A stretch of DNA of 22,950 bases from JBGTGG01 sp041746855 (GTDB lineage Bacteria; Bacteroidota; Bacteroidia; Cytophagales; Cyclobacteriaceae). The stretch spans positions 1 through 22,950 of the forward strand of contig JBGTGG010000339.1 of the NCBI GenBank assembly GCA_041746855.1, read 5' to 3'. Of the stretch, positions 15,144 to 22,950 are shown piece by piece (positions within the stretch are counted from its first letter, which is position 1; each line of letters opens with the position of its first letter). The translations under genes were made by a program, and so were the position numbers. Under the pieces are notes generated by a model. The model was given only the letters and a program-made list of their open reading frames with translations. It was not told the origin of the DNA and searched no databases.

Positions 15144-16094
15144 ATGTTGTTGGATTTTGAAAAACCGATTGCCGAGCTTGAAGCGAAACTTGAGGATATG
15201 AAACAGCTCTCTGACGGAAGTCACGATAAGAAGGTTGTTGAAGCTGTAAAAGCACTGGAGAAGAAGATTCGGCAATTAAAAGTAGAGACATTCGAAAATC
15301 TTACCGGATGGCAGCGAGTTCAGCTTTCCCGGCACCCTGATCGCCCATATACCCTTGATTACATTTATGCGATAACCGATGATTTTATAGAATTGCATGG
15401 TGACCGAAGCGTTTCGGATGATAAGGCAATGATCGGTGGTTTTGGTTCGATTGGTGGCAAAACCTTTATGCTGATTGGTCAACAAAAAGGAAGGAATACC
15501 AAACAACGTCAACAACGCAACTTTGGGATGGCAAATCCTGAAGGCTATCGAAAAGCGTTGCGGCTCATGCGGTTGGCCGAGAAATTCAATAAACCCATTG
15601 TAACATTTATTGATACCCCTGGTGCTTTTCCAGGATTGGAGGCAGAAGAACGGGGACAAGGTGAAGCCATTGCCAGAAACATCCGGGATATGTTTATGCT
15701 TAAAGTACCCGTGATTTGTATCATCATCGGAGAAGGTGCATCCGGAGGTGCGTTAGGTATTGCGATTGGCGATCGGGTATTGATGTTGGAAAATACCTGG
15801 TATAGTGTAATCTCACCGGAATCGTGTTCCTCAATTTTGTGGCGGACATGGGATTATAAAGAGCAAGCCGCAGAAGCGTTGAAGCTTACCGCCAAAGACA
15901 TGTTGGAAAATAAGTTGATTGATGGAATCATAAAAGAACCGCTGGGTGGTGCGCATACAGATGTCAGTTGGATGGCCGAGGAAATTAAAAAAACGATTTT
16001 AGACACCACAAAAAAATTATTATCCATATCAGAAACAAACAGGATACAACAGCGTATTGACAAGTTCTGTGCAATGGGGGTTGTCAAAGAATAG
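15144..16094 (+). CDS. accA: Acetyl-CoA carboxylase carboxyltransferase subunit alpha
   Basis: AccA works with AccD to move the carboxyl group from carboxybiotin to acetyl-CoA, giving malonyl-CoA for fatty acid synthesis in the cytoplasm. The 316 residues match the usual AccA length and order: an N-terminal helical lead (MLLDFEKPIAELEAKLEDMK), WQRVQLSRHPDRPYTLDYI, ELHGDRSVSDDKAMIGGFG, GMANPEGYRKALRLM, FIDTPGAFPGLEAEERGQ, IGEGASGGALGI and SVISPESCSSILW. Nothing is missing. It opens a tight plus-strand series: a metallo-hydrolase gene starts 26 bases after its stop. An exact -7 box lies just upstream. accD and the biotin subunits are not in the window. Confidence 0.97.
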   Translation: MLLDFEKPIAELEAKLEDMKQLSDGSHDKKVVEAVKALEKKIRQLKVETFENLTGWQRVQLSRHPDRPYTLDYIYAITDDFIELHGDRSVSDDKAMIGGFGSIGGKTFMLIGQQKGRNTKQRQQRNFGMANPEGYRKALRLMRLAEKFNKPIVTFIDTPGAFPGLEAEERGQGEAIARNIRDMFMLKVPVICIIIGEGASGGALGIAIGDRVLMLENTWYSVISPESCSSILWRTWDYKEQAAEALKLTAKDMLENKLIDGIIKEPLGGAHTDVSWMAEEIKKTILDTTKKLLSISETNRIQQRIDKFCAMGVVKE

Positions 16095-16120
16095 TGCTGT
16101 TACATGATGGCTGAGCAATT

Positions 16121-16960
16121 ATGAAACTCCATGTAATTGATACCGGATATTTCAAACTGGATGGTGGTGCCATGTTCGGTGTTGTACCTAAAAGTTTATG
16201 GACGCGAACAAACCCAGCCGATGAAAATAATTTAATCGATCTTGCGATGCGTTGCCTGCTTATTGAAGATAGCAACAAACTCATTCTTATTGACAATGGA
16301 TTGGGAAACAAACAAGATGAAAAATTCTTCAGCCACTATTATCTCCATGGCGATTATGATTTAAAATCTTCATTAAAAAAAGCAGGCTTCTCAACAGATG
16401 ATATTACGGATATGTTTCTATCCCATCTGCATTTTGATCATTGCGGGGGAAGCATTGAACGGGTCAACGACAAATTAATTCCAACTTTTAAAAATGCAAA
16501 ATATTGGTCCAATCAGGACCATTGGCAATGGGCAACCGAGCCAAACCCACGAGAGAAAGCCAGTTTTTTAAAAGAGAATATTTTTCCAATTAAAGAAAGT
16601 GGCCAGTTGTCTTTTTTTGATTTGAATACATCATCACCCTTTTCATCGTTTGATATCCATCATGTGTCAGGGCATACGGATAAAATGATGATCCCGAAAA
16701 TTAAGTACAAAGGAAAGGTGATTTGTTTTATGGCCGATTTACTTCCGACAGTCGGGCATATTCCATTGCCATATGTAATGGGATACGATACCCGGCCACT
16801 GATCACCATGGAAGAAAAAAAACAATTTTTAAATGAAGCAGCGGACAACAACTACATTTTATTTCTGGAGCATGACCCGCTTCATGAGTGTTGTACCGTA
16901 AAGCAAACAGAAAAAGGTGTTCGTTTAGACACGACTTTTAAGCTTCAGGATATTTTATGA
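16121..16960 (+). CDS. Metallo-beta-lactamase-fold hydrolase
   Basis: This is a 279-residue cytoplasmic hydrolase of the MBL superfamily, closest in style to the lactonase/quorum-quenching-like branch. It has two metal sites: HLHFDH at 102-107, GHT with His185, Asp206 in FMADLLPT and His251 near the end (LEHDPLHE). The N-terminal DTGYFKLDGGAMFG and IDNGLG stretches are the usual first strands. All expected ligands are present, so it should bind two metals, but the substrate cannot be told. It sits 26 bases after accA and 28 bases before the patatin gene, consistent with co-transcription. A link to acyl-thioester or lipid hydrolysis would fit the neighbours but is inference. Confidence 0.9.
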   Translation: MKLHVIDTGYFKLDGGAMFGVVPKSLWTRTNPADENNLIDLAMRCLLIEDSNKLILIDNGLGNKQDEKFFSHYYLHGDYDLKSSLKKAGFSTDDITDMFLSHLHFDHCGGSIERVNDKLIPTFKNAKYWSNQDHWQWATEPNPREKASFLKENIFPIKESGQLSFFDLNTSSPFSSFDIHHVSGHTDKMMIPKIKYKGKVICFMADLLPTVGHIPLPYVMGYDTRPLITMEEKKQFLNEAADNNYILFLEHDPLHECCTVKQTEKGVRLDTTFKLQDIL

Positions 16961-16988
16961 TATTTTTTATAAATCAGTAAACAGTGCA

Positions 16989-17768
16989 ATGAAAGTAGGG
17001 CTAGTGTTTTCTGGTGGTGGCGTAAGAGGCTTCGCCCATTTGGGTGTGATCAAGGCGTTGAAGGAGTTGCAGATTCCTGTGCACGAACTCGCAGGAACAA
17101 GTGCCGGTGCGATTGCCGGTGCTTTTCATGGTTATGGTTATTCTCCCGAAGAGACGTTTGAAATTATTTCAAAGACCGGATTTTTGAAATCAGTAAGGCC
17201 CGCCTGGGCGTGGACCGGCTTGTTAAGCCTTGATGGGTTTAAAGCAGTACTATTGAAATATCTTCCGGAGAATGATTTTAGTGCTTTGAAAATTCCGTTG
17301 GTAATTGCGGCTACTGAAATCCGCAAAGGAAAGATTGTCTATTTTGATTCCGGTGAATTGGTATCGGCAATCATCGCCTCTTCTACAATCCCGACTTTAT
17401 TTAACCCGGTGTTAAAAGATGGACAACTCTTTGTCGATGGCGGGTTGATGGATAACTTTCCGGTAGCACCGTTGGTAGGGAAGTGTGATATTATAATTGG
17501 AAGTCATTGTAATCCTATCGCTGAAGATTTCGATGCAAGAAATGTAAAGGAAGTAACAGAAAGAAGTTTGAACCTGGCCATCAATGCGGCATCGCAACAC
17601 AGTAAATCATTTTGTAACCTCGTAATTGAACCTCCCGGCCTCGGAAAATTCACCACCTTTGACCTGGGTAGAGGAAAGGACATTTTTGAATTAGGCTATA
17701 CCTATACCATTTCAATTGCAAAACAGATTGAAACAATGTTCAACGAATTTGAAAAAGTCAAATCATGA
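16989..17768 (+). CDS. Patatin-like phospholipase/acyl hydrolase
   Basis: This is a serine acyl hydrolase of 259 residues with a Ser-Asp dyad. The oxyanion loop GGGVRG is at 9-14, the nucleophile elbow GTSAG at 36-40 has Ser38, and the DGG motif is at 150-152 with Asp150 (FVDGGLMDNFP). Length and layout are those of the small RssA-like bacterial patatins, with no signal peptide or transmembrane segment, so it acts in the cytoplasm or on the inner membrane face. Substrates would be phospholipids or other acyl esters. Its stop overlaps the start of hutU in an ATGA, so the two are translationally coupled. The functional reason for pairing with histidine breakdown is not evident. Confidence 0.93.
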   Translation: MKVGLVFSGGGVRGFAHLGVIKALKELQIPVHELAGTSAGAIAGAFHGYGYSPEETFEIISKTGFLKSVRPAWAWTGLLSLDGFKAVLLKYLPENDFSALKIPLVIAATEIRKGKIVYFDSGELVSAIIASSTIPTLFNPVLKDGQLFVDGGLMDNFPVAPLVGKCDIIIGSHCNPIAEDFDARNVKEVTERSLNLAINAASQHSKSFCNLVIEPPGLGKFTTFDLGRGKDIFELGYTYTISIAKQIETMFNEFEKVKS

Positions 17769-19762
17769 ACTTTACAGAAGCGATACGGCAAGGAATACCA
17801 GATGAATTACCTACGGTAAAACCACTGGATCCATCCGTTAGTCATGCACCCAAACGGAAAGACATTTTATCTTCGGAAGAAAAGAAACTCGCTGTCCGCA
17901 ATGCACTCCGTTATTTTGATGCAAAGTTCCATTCAATTCTTGCACCTGAATTTTATAATGAGCTGATAACATTCGGTCGTATTTATATGTATCGTTTCCG
18001 CCCCGAATATGCGATGCATGCAAGACCGTTGGAAGCGTATCCGCATCAATCCAAACAAGCTGCTTCAATTATGCTGATGATCCAAAATAATTTGGATCCG
18101 GCAGTTGCACAGCATCCGCATGAATTGATAACGTATGGAGGCAATGGTGCAGTGTTTCAAAACTGGGCACAGTACCTTTTAACGATGAAGTACCTCTCAA
18201 CAATGACCGATGAACAAACACTCCACATGTATTCAGGGCACCCGATGGGTTTATTCCCTTCTTCTAAGAATGCACCACGTGTTGTGGTTACAAATGGTAT
18301 GATGATCCCCAACTATTCAAGTAAGGAAGATTGGGAAAAATACAATGCGTTGGGCGTTACGCAATACGGACAAATGACAGCGGGATCTTACATGTATATC
18401 GGACCGCAAGGCATCGTGCATGGAACAACCATTACCGTGTTGAATGCCGGTAGAAAAATTGCAAAGAAAGGAGAGGGGCTTGCTGGAAAATTATTTGTTA
18501 CCTCTGGCCTTGGCGGGATGAGTGGTGCGCAACCAAAGGCTGCGAATATTGCAGGTTGCATTTCTGTTACCGCAGAAGTAAATGAAAAAGCAACAAGAAA
18601 AAGACATGAACAAGGATGGGTTGATGAAGTAATTGATTCATTGCCCGATCTGGTTAAACGCGTTAATAAAGCAAAAGAAAATAAAGAAGTTGTTTCCATC
18701 GCTTATCAGGGAAATATTATAGATGTGTGGGAATACTTTTACAAAAAAAATGTATTTGTTGACTTGGGCTCTGATCAAACTTCGCTTCATAACCCCTGGG
18801 CGGGCGGTTATTATCCCGCAGGAATCAGTTTTGAAAAAGGAGAGAAACTGATGTCGGATGATCCTGAAAAATTTAAACAAGAGGTAAAAAAATCTCTCGT
18901 TCGCCATGCAACTGCCATCAATCAGCATACGCAACGGGGTACCTATTTCTTTGATTATGGAAATGCATTTCTTTTGGAAGCCTCCCGGGCAGGAGCGGAG
19001 GTGATGGCCGAAAACAAAATCGATTTTAAATACCCAAGTTATGTACAGGATATTATGGGGCCGATGTGTTTTGACTACGGCTTTGGTCCATTCCGGTGGG
19101 TGTGTACTTCCGGAAAAGAAGAAGATTTGGATTTAACGGATCAGATTGCTGCCCTTGCTATTGAAAATCTGTTGAATGATTCTCCTGAAGAAATCAAAAG
19201 TCAATTACGGGATAACCTCAAATGGATAAAGGAGGCGAAAGCCAATAGGCTAGTAGTTGGGTCACAAGCGAGAATATTATATGCCGATGCCATTGGTAGA
19301 ATTGAAATTGCAAAAGCATTCAACAAAGCAATACGTGAGAGTAAAATCGGTGCGGTAGTGTTAGGCCGTGATCATCATGATGTCTCCGGAACGGATAGTC
19401 CGTATCGGGAAACCTCCAACATTTATGATGGATCGAAGTTTACCACAGACATGGCAATCCATAATGTTATTGGGGATTCATTTCGTGGAGCTACCTGGGT
19501 TTCAATACACAATGGAGGTGGAGTAGGATGGGGCGAAGTCATCAACGGTGGATTTGGAATGTTATTGGATGGAAGTGCGGAAGCTGATCAACGGCTGGAA
19601 AGTATGCTTTTCTACGATGTAAACAATGGCATTGCCAGAAGGGCATGGGCAGGTAACACACATGCAGTAAGCGCAATCAGCAGGGCGCAATCAAAAAATC
19701 CTGATTTGGAGATCACCGCGGCCAATCAAGTAAATGAACACATCCTTAACAGTCTTTTATAA
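17765..19762 (+). CDS. hutU: Urocanate hydratase
   Basis: Urocanase adds water to urocanate to give imidazolone propionate, the second step of histidine breakdown, using tightly bound NAD+. Motifs include ITYGGNGAVFQNWAQYLLT, MYSGHPMGLFPSS, VVTNGMMIPNYS, VTSGLGGMSGAQPKAA, AYQGNIIDVWEY, GPFRWVCTSGKEEDL (active-site Cys), GRDHHDVSGTDSPYRET and HNGGGVGWGEVINGGFGM. At 665 residues it belongs to the long form, with an extra N-terminal region of about 75 residues and an insertion, compared with about 560 in the classical proteobacterial enzyme. It starts within the patatin stop. The other hut genes (hutH, hutI, hutG or a formiminotransferase) are not in the window. A strong terminator follows. Confidence 0.97.
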   Translation: MNFTEAIRQGIPDELPTVKPLDPSVSHAPKRKDILSSEEKKLAVRNALRYFDAKFHSILAPEFYNELITFGRIYMYRFRPEYAMHARPLEAYPHQSKQAASIMLMIQNNLDPAVAQHPHELITYGGNGAVFQNWAQYLLTMKYLSTMTDEQTLHMYSGHPMGLFPSSKNAPRVVVTNGMMIPNYSSKEDWEKYNALGVTQYGQMTAGSYMYIGPQGIVHGTTITVLNAGRKIAKKGEGLAGKLFVTSGLGGMSGAQPKAANIAGCISVTAEVNEKATRKRHEQGWVDEVIDSLPDLVKRVNKAKENKEVVSIAYQGNIIDVWEYFYKKNVFVDLGSDQTSLHNPWAGGYYPAGISFEKGEKLMSDDPEKFKQEVKKSLVRHATAINQHTQRGTYFFDYGNAFLLEASRAGAEVMAENKIDFKYPSYVQDIMGPMCFDYGFGPFRWVCTSGKEEDLDLTDQIAALAIENLLNDSPEEIKSQLRDNLKWIKEAKANRLVVGSQARILYADAIGRIEIAKAFNKAIRESKIGAVVLGRDHHDVSGTDSPYRETSNIYDGSKFTTDMAIHNVIGDSFRGATWVSIHNGGGVGWGEVINGGFGMLLDGSAEADQRLESMLFYDVNNGIARRAWAGNTHAVSAISRAQSKNPDLEITAANQVNEHILNSLL

Positions 19763-19801
19763 GCGTTGAAGTTTCAACTTCTATCAAATTGGTTGAAATA
19801 A

Positions 19802-19830
19802 AAAAGGCTCCTACGTGGAGCCTTTTGTTT
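19802..19830 (+). terminator. Bidirectional terminator between hutU and the convergent beta-barrel gene
   Basis: A perfect ten-base stem, AAAAGGCTCC (19802-19811) and GGAGCCTTTT (19817-19826), with loop TACGT ends in TTTT then GTTTT on the plus strand. The minus strand ends in TTTTT, so it can serve both genes. Confidence 0.9.
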
Positions 19831-19848
19831 TAAACTTGAGTGCTTGAT

Positions 19849-20409
19849 TTACTTCGCACCAAAGATTGTCCAACCAACAAAAAGTTGGAACACTGTATTC
19901 TTAACTTCCGTATCATCAGGTAAATCACTTACGTTTGTGAATCCCCATACATAACGTGCGCCTCCGTTGAATCCTAACGGGAGGTGTGCTGTTGCTCCAA
20001 CGGCCAATCCGAAATCACTGCTTTTAAAGTCATCAGTTATTGTGGCGTTATCATTCTTCGCTTTTAAAAGCCGGCTGAATTGTGGCCCGGCTTCAAAACT
20101 TAAAAATGAAATGGGCTTGTAACGTAATAAAACAGGTATGCTCATGTAATTAAATTCGCTTGTAGTATTTGGAAGTTCAGCCCCTTGTGAAGAAAACAAA
20201 ACTTCGGGTTGTAATCCCCACTTGTCACTAAAATTCAACACCAGATAGGCGCCACCGGCAAAGCCTGTGCGGGTATCTGTAGAAATATTGGTGATTGACT
20301 GATTGGCGAAGTTCATTCCTCCTTTAATTCCAAGGCCAATACCTTGTGAATAACTAAAAAGCGGAAACAGTAAAAATGCCCAAATAAGTGTTGATTTCAA
20401 GTTTTTCAT
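19849..20409 (-). CDS. Outer-membrane beta-barrel (porin-like) protein
   Basis: A signal peptide (residues 1-22, hydrophobic run then FSYSQ) precedes a mature chain of about 164 residues. The mature chain has alternating hydrophobic strands and ends in an aromatic-rich strand (VFQLFVGWTIF), the pattern of the small OmpX/OmpA-like barrels common in Bacteroidota. Typical segments are GLGIKGGMNFANQ, GFAGGAYLVLNFSDKWGLQPEVLFSS, YMSIPVLLRYKPISFLSFEAGPQFS and GAR YVWGF. Role: outer-membrane protein of unknown substrate. It is divergent from a second barrel gene, with 120 bases between the two starts, and convergent with hutU. Confidence 0.88.
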   Translation of the reverse strand: MKNLKSTLIWAFLLFPLFSYSQGIGLGIKGGMNFANQSITNISTDTRTGFAGGAYLVLNFSDKWGLQPEVLFSSQGAELPNTTSEFNYMSIPVLLRYKPISFLSFEAGPQFSRLLKAKNDNATITDDFKSSDFGLAVGATAHLPLGFNGGARYVWGFTNVSDLPDDTEVKNTVFQLFVGWTIFGAK

Positions 20410-20495
20410 AAAGAAGGTGTTTGTGATTGAACGTTAAAATTAAGCGAATAAAAGAAATAATCATGCCGTATTTACTTTCCATTTAAGACTTTTGC

Positions 20496-20503
20496 TAAAT
20501 TCG
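20496..20503 (+). promoter_or_regulatory. Candidate -7 box for the plus-strand beta-barrel gene
   Basis: TAAATTCG differs from TAnnTTTG at one base and lies 26 bases before the start codon, in the divergent region between the two barrel genes. No sure -33 box is seen. Confidence 0.3.
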
Positions 20504-20529
20504 CTGCCGAATCAAACAAAAAAACAATT

Positions 20530-21168
20530 ATGAGAAAATTATCCTTTGTTTTGTTAGCAACAATCCTTTCGGTTGGGGCTACTGCTCAAACACTTATCCC
20601 TAAAGTAGGGGGAACTTTTTCTACGTTTGCTGCTAGTGACGATATCACTGGTGGAGAAGATTTTGAATTTAAAGCCGGTTTAACCCTTGGAGCAGGATTT
20701 GAAATTGGAATCAATGATGCATTCGCTATCCAACCAGAGTTGTTATTTCAACAAAAAGGTGGAATGCAAAAAGATGATGATGTTAAAGTTACTTTTAATC
20801 TTAACTACATTGAGCTTCCCGTAATGTTTAAGTATAAATTTTCGAATTTTTATGTTAATGCTGGTCCTTATGCAGCATTTGGCTTAGGTGGAAAAGCAAA
20901 GGTTAAACCAACCGGAAGTGGAGCTGAAATAAGCGTTGATATAAAATTTGATGATGAACCTACTGATGAAGATGCGTACTACCTTGATAACGCACTTGAC
21001 TTTGGAGTTCAAATTGGTGGTGGCGTTGTGGTAATGGAAAAATTTGTTATTGATCTTCGGTATGGTCATGGTTTAGGAAATTTATATGATAAAGAAGATG
21101 ACTTCGATAATAAATTTCAAAATAGATCAATTCAACTTTCAGTTGGATACCGGATACCTTTAAATTAA
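20530..21168 (+). CDS. Outer-membrane beta-barrel (porin-like) protein
   Basis: A signal peptide of 20 residues ends in VGATAQ. The mature chain has the same strand pattern as its divergent neighbour: FEFKAGLTLGAGFEIGINDAFAIQPELLFQQKGG, then FNLNYIELPVMFKYKFSNFYVNAGPYAAFGLGG and a final SIQLSVGYRIPLN. The shared order (an IQPELLF/LQPEVLF strand, then an IELPVMFKYK/MSIPVLLRYK strand, then AGP) shows that they are distant paralogues. A long acidic loop lies at about 135-160 (DIKFDDEPTDEDAYYLD), likely exposed outside the cell. Substrate unknown. It has its own terminator, shared with tyrS. Confidence 0.88.
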   Translation: MRKLSFVLLATILSVGATAQTLIPKVGGTFSTFAASDDITGGEDFEFKAGLTLGAGFEIGINDAFAIQPELLFQQKGGMQKDDDVKVTFNLNYIELPVMFKYKFSNFYVNAGPYAAFGLGGKAKVKPTGSGAEISVDIKFDDEPTDEDAYYLDNALDFGVQIGGGVVVMEKFVIDLRYGHGLGNLYDKEDDFDNKFQNRSIQLSVGYRIPLN

Positions 21169-21190
21169 GAAGTGCTCATTTTTAAGAATC

Positions 21191-21219
21191 AAAGGCCCTG
21201 CAATTGCAGGGCTTTTTTT
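21191..21219 (+). terminator. Terminator between the beta-barrel gene and tyrS
   Basis: An 18-base perfect palindrome (21195-21212, GCCCTGCAA/TTGCAGGGC) is flanked by further A-T pairs and followed by seven T residues on the plus strand. On the minus strand, for tyrS, the trailing T run is weaker. Confidence 0.88.
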
Positions 21220-22498
21220 ATTCAATTACGAGGAGGAAATAATTCTTCTTACCCTTTTGTGCCAACAAATACTTACCCTGGAGCAAATCAAAATCTGGAC
21301 TAGCATTTTCATTTTCAACCTTGATTTTATTGACACTTACACCACCTCCCTGTATCATTCTTCTCGCTTCACCCTTAGAAGAGAAAACGATCTTATTGGA
21401 TACATCCGATAATAAATCAATTACGGAAGGACATTCCTTATAAACCGATTTTTTTATTGTGGTTTGAGGCACACCTTCAAAAACAGAAAGCAAAGTTTCT
21501 TCATCGAGGCTTTGTAAATCCTCAGTAGTAGAACTTCCAAATAGAATGTTGCTTGCTTTAATCGCCAATTGAAGTGCTTCCTTGGAATGGACCCGGGTCG
21601 TTACTTCTTCTGCTAGACAAGACTGTAATTTGCGTTGGTGTGGTGCGGTTTGATGATCCGCTATCAATGCATTGATTTCTTCTTCCGATTTTAAAGTAAA
21701 AATCTTGATGAAGTTCGCGGCATCTTCATCTGAAGTATTCAACCAATATTGATAAAATTTGTAGGGAGAAGTTTTCTTAGGATCCAACCAGATATTTCCG
21801 GCTTCTGTTTTCCCAAACTTCGTTCCATCCGCTTTTTTAATAAGGGGAGTGGTAAGCGCAAAGGCTTCACCTGAAATTTTTCTGCGAATCAGTTCGGTAC
21901 CGGTAACAATGTTTCCCCATTGATCCGAGCCTCCCATTTGTATTCTGCACCCTTTGTTCTCATAAAGCCAAAGAAAGTCATAACCCTGCACGAGTTGATA
22001 GCTAAATTCTGTAAAAGACATACCCGTTTCCAACCTATTTTTTACAGAATCTTTCGCCATCATATAATTGATGGAAATATGTTTTCCTACATCACGAATG
22101 AAATCAAGGAAACTAAATTCCTTAAACCAATCGTAGTTGTTCACCATTTCGGCTGGATTGGTTTTGGAATCGAAGTCGAGAAACTTTTCAAGTTGGGCTT
22201 TTACGCACGCCTGGTTGTGTTTCAAAATATCCTCAGAAAGTAGATTTCTTTCAGCAGATTTACCCGAGGGATCACCTACCATTCCGGTGGCTCCGCCAAT
22301 CAATGCAACGGGTTTATGGCCACAACGCTGAAAATGAACGAGTGTCATGATCTGTACAAGATTTCCGATGTGAAGGGAATCGGCAGTGGGATCAAATCCA
22401 ATATATCCTGATGTTGATTCTTTTAAAAGTTGCTCTTCGGTTCCCGGCATACTATCGTGGATCATACCACGCCAGGTCAATTCTTTTACAAAATTCAT
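21218..22498 (-). CDS. tyrS: Tyrosyl-tRNA synthetase
   Basis: TyrRS charges tRNA-Tyr with tyrosine. The class I signature HIGN is in GYIGFDPTADSLHIGNL, tyrosine-pocket motifs include YQLVQGYDFLWLY and QMGGSDQWGNIVTG, and the KMSKS-equivalent loop is KFGKT in KADGTKFGKTEAG. An S4 RNA-binding domain ends the protein (GGGVSVNKIKVEN). I start it at the ATG giving MNFVKELTWRGMIHD, which is how family members begin, for 426 residues. An ATG four codons upstream (22510) is possible but would sit only about five bases from the predicted transcription start. The much longer upstream frame has no family similarity. Confidence 0.96.
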   Translation of the reverse strand: MNFVKELTWRGMIHDSMPGTEEQLLKESTSGYIGFDPTADSLHIGNLVQIMTLVHFQRCGHKPVALIGGATGMVGDPSGKSAERNLLSEDILKHNQACVKAQLEKFLDFDSKTNPAEMVNNYDWFKEFSFLDFIRDVGKHISINYMMAKDSVKNRLETGMSFTEFSYQLVQGYDFLWLYENKGCRIQMGGSDQWGNIVTGTELIRRKISGEAFALTTPLIKKADGTKFGKTEAGNIWLDPKKTSPYKFYQYWLNTSDEDAANFIKIFTLKSEEEINALIADHQTAPHQRKLQSCLAEEVTTRVHSKEALQLAIKASNILFGSSTTEDLQSLDEETLLSVFEGVPQTTIKKSVYKECPSVIDLLSDVSNKIVFSSKGEARRMIQGGGVSVNKIKVENENASPDFDLLQGKYLLAQKGKKNYFLLVIE

Positions 22499-22520
22499 GT
22501 GTACACTCATAATTTGAGGG

Positions 22521-22528
22521 CAAATATA
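22521..22528 (-). promoter_or_regulatory. Candidate tyrS promoter -7 box
   Basis: TATATTTG on the minus strand matches TAnnTTTG exactly. Transcription would begin near 22515, leaving a leader of about 17 bases before the chosen start. Two near-identical GGTTCGGG(G)ATT repeats lie just upstream (within 22529-22553). Confidence 0.5.
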
Positions 22529-22725
22529 GAATCCCCGAACCAAATCCCGAACCCAATAAAGGATTTGGGATGAAATCCGCTCCTGTATTTTATAGTTCTT
22601 GCAATTTTGCGTACTTGTGCCAAACTGAAAATTTACCATTGTGAAATGGCCAAGCAACTACTTCCCATTAACTTGGAGGATAATTATGGCTATTCCATGT
22701 GACCACTGAAAACAATTATTAGCAC

Positions 22726-22950
22726 ATGAAAGAACCATCACCATTAAATCAAGTAGCAGAATTCCACAGAACCTTTAAACATCCCATACTACCCAGCCCC
22801 ACCATACCTGGTGAGGATCGCTGTAACTTACGTGTAGCCCTTCTTACTGAGGAATTACAGGAACTTCGGGATGCAATAAATGATAAGGATATTGTAGAGG
22901 TGGCGGATGCTTTGTGCGATATTCAGTATGTACTCTCCGGTGCGATTCTT
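22726..22950 (+). CDS. MazG/PRA-PH-like nucleoside triphosphate pyrophosphohydrolase, cut by the window edge
   Basis: An ATG at 22726 opens a frame of 75 codons that runs to the end of the window. The visible part has the all-alpha NTP pyrophosphatase pattern: an amphipathic VAEFHRTFKHP helix, Arg at LRVALLTEELQEL with the two metal-binding Glu, and the second metal motif EVADALCDIQYVLSGA (Glu/Asp). Members remove pyrophosphate from (d)NTPs or related nucleotides, often as house-cleaning enzymes. The C-terminal part, and so the exact subfamily, is not visible. It is divergent from tyrS. Confidence 0.85.
   Translation, partial: MKEPSPLNQVAEFHRTFKHPILPSPTIPGEDRCNLRVALLTEELQELRDAINDKDIVEVADALCDIQYVLSGAIL

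Noticed and set aside
22499..22657. N-terminal extension of TyrRS in the same frame
   Set aside because: The extension has no TyrRS similarity, contains the candidate promoter, and family members begin at MNFVKEL.
22626..22701. Tiny plus-strand ORFs, one with GGAGG before an ATG at 22686
   Set aside because: They encode only 7-18 residues with no pattern suggesting a leader peptide.

Overview
The window looks like a chromosomal segment of a member of the phylum Bacteroidota, probably a Cytophagales-type environmental bacterium. The order is a guess from gene content. The clues are several close matches to the Bacteroidota -7 box TAnnTTTG, two outer-membrane beta-barrel proteins with SYSQ/ATAQ-type signal peptides, a lipoprotein with an acidic stretch right after its lipid-bearing Cys, histidine kinases with HNLRSP/HQLRGP boxes, and few Shine-Dalgarno sequences.

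Region 1 (1-3660): a membrane CHASE-PAS-PAS sensor protein on the minus strand, running off the left edge; a small unknown minus-strand ORF; an isoprenylcysteine-methyltransferase-like membrane enzyme; and a barstar-family (RNase inhibitor) gene broken by a one-base loss at its fourth codon.

Region 2 (3661-8667): an ECF sigma factor of the Sigma70_ECF (ECF43-like) type directly followed by a membrane Ser/Thr kinase with TPR repeats, which together read as a phospho-controlled transcription module. Convergent to it is a beta-helix surface lipoprotein with a structured 3' end and terminator. An unexplained plus-strand terminator-like hairpin lies antisense to the lipoprotein leader.

Region 3 (8668-12592), the most rearranged part: an AraC-type regulator and a VOC (glyoxalase-fold) protein, then a minus-strand block holding an intact AAA_14/DUF4143 ATPase followed by fused remains of cas4 and cas1, then a second, frameshifted copy of the VOC gene. 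The two VOC copies are direct repeats of about 418 bp that bracket the cas/ATPase block. This appears to be the scar of a lost CRISPR-Cas adaptation module. No CRISPR array is visible in the window.

Region 4 (12771-15062): a soluble PAS histidine kinase with its own terminator, then a six-helix membrane protein that ends in a histidine-containing DHp-like domain and has no ATPase domain.

Region 5 (15144-19762): accA, a metallo-beta-lactamase-fold hydrolase, a patatin-like phospholipase and urocanate hydratase (hutU) are tightly packed and probably co-transcribed. The accA promoter has an inverted repeat in its spacer.

Region 6 (19849-22950): two divergent outer-membrane beta-barrel genes, tyrS on the minus strand, and the start of a MazG/PRA-PH-like nucleotide pyrophosphohydrolase cut by the right edge.

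I found no wholly new multi-gene system that the sequence alone proves. The strongest leads are the sigma/kinase pair, the decayed cas4-cas1 block between VOC repeats, and the DHp-only membrane protein.
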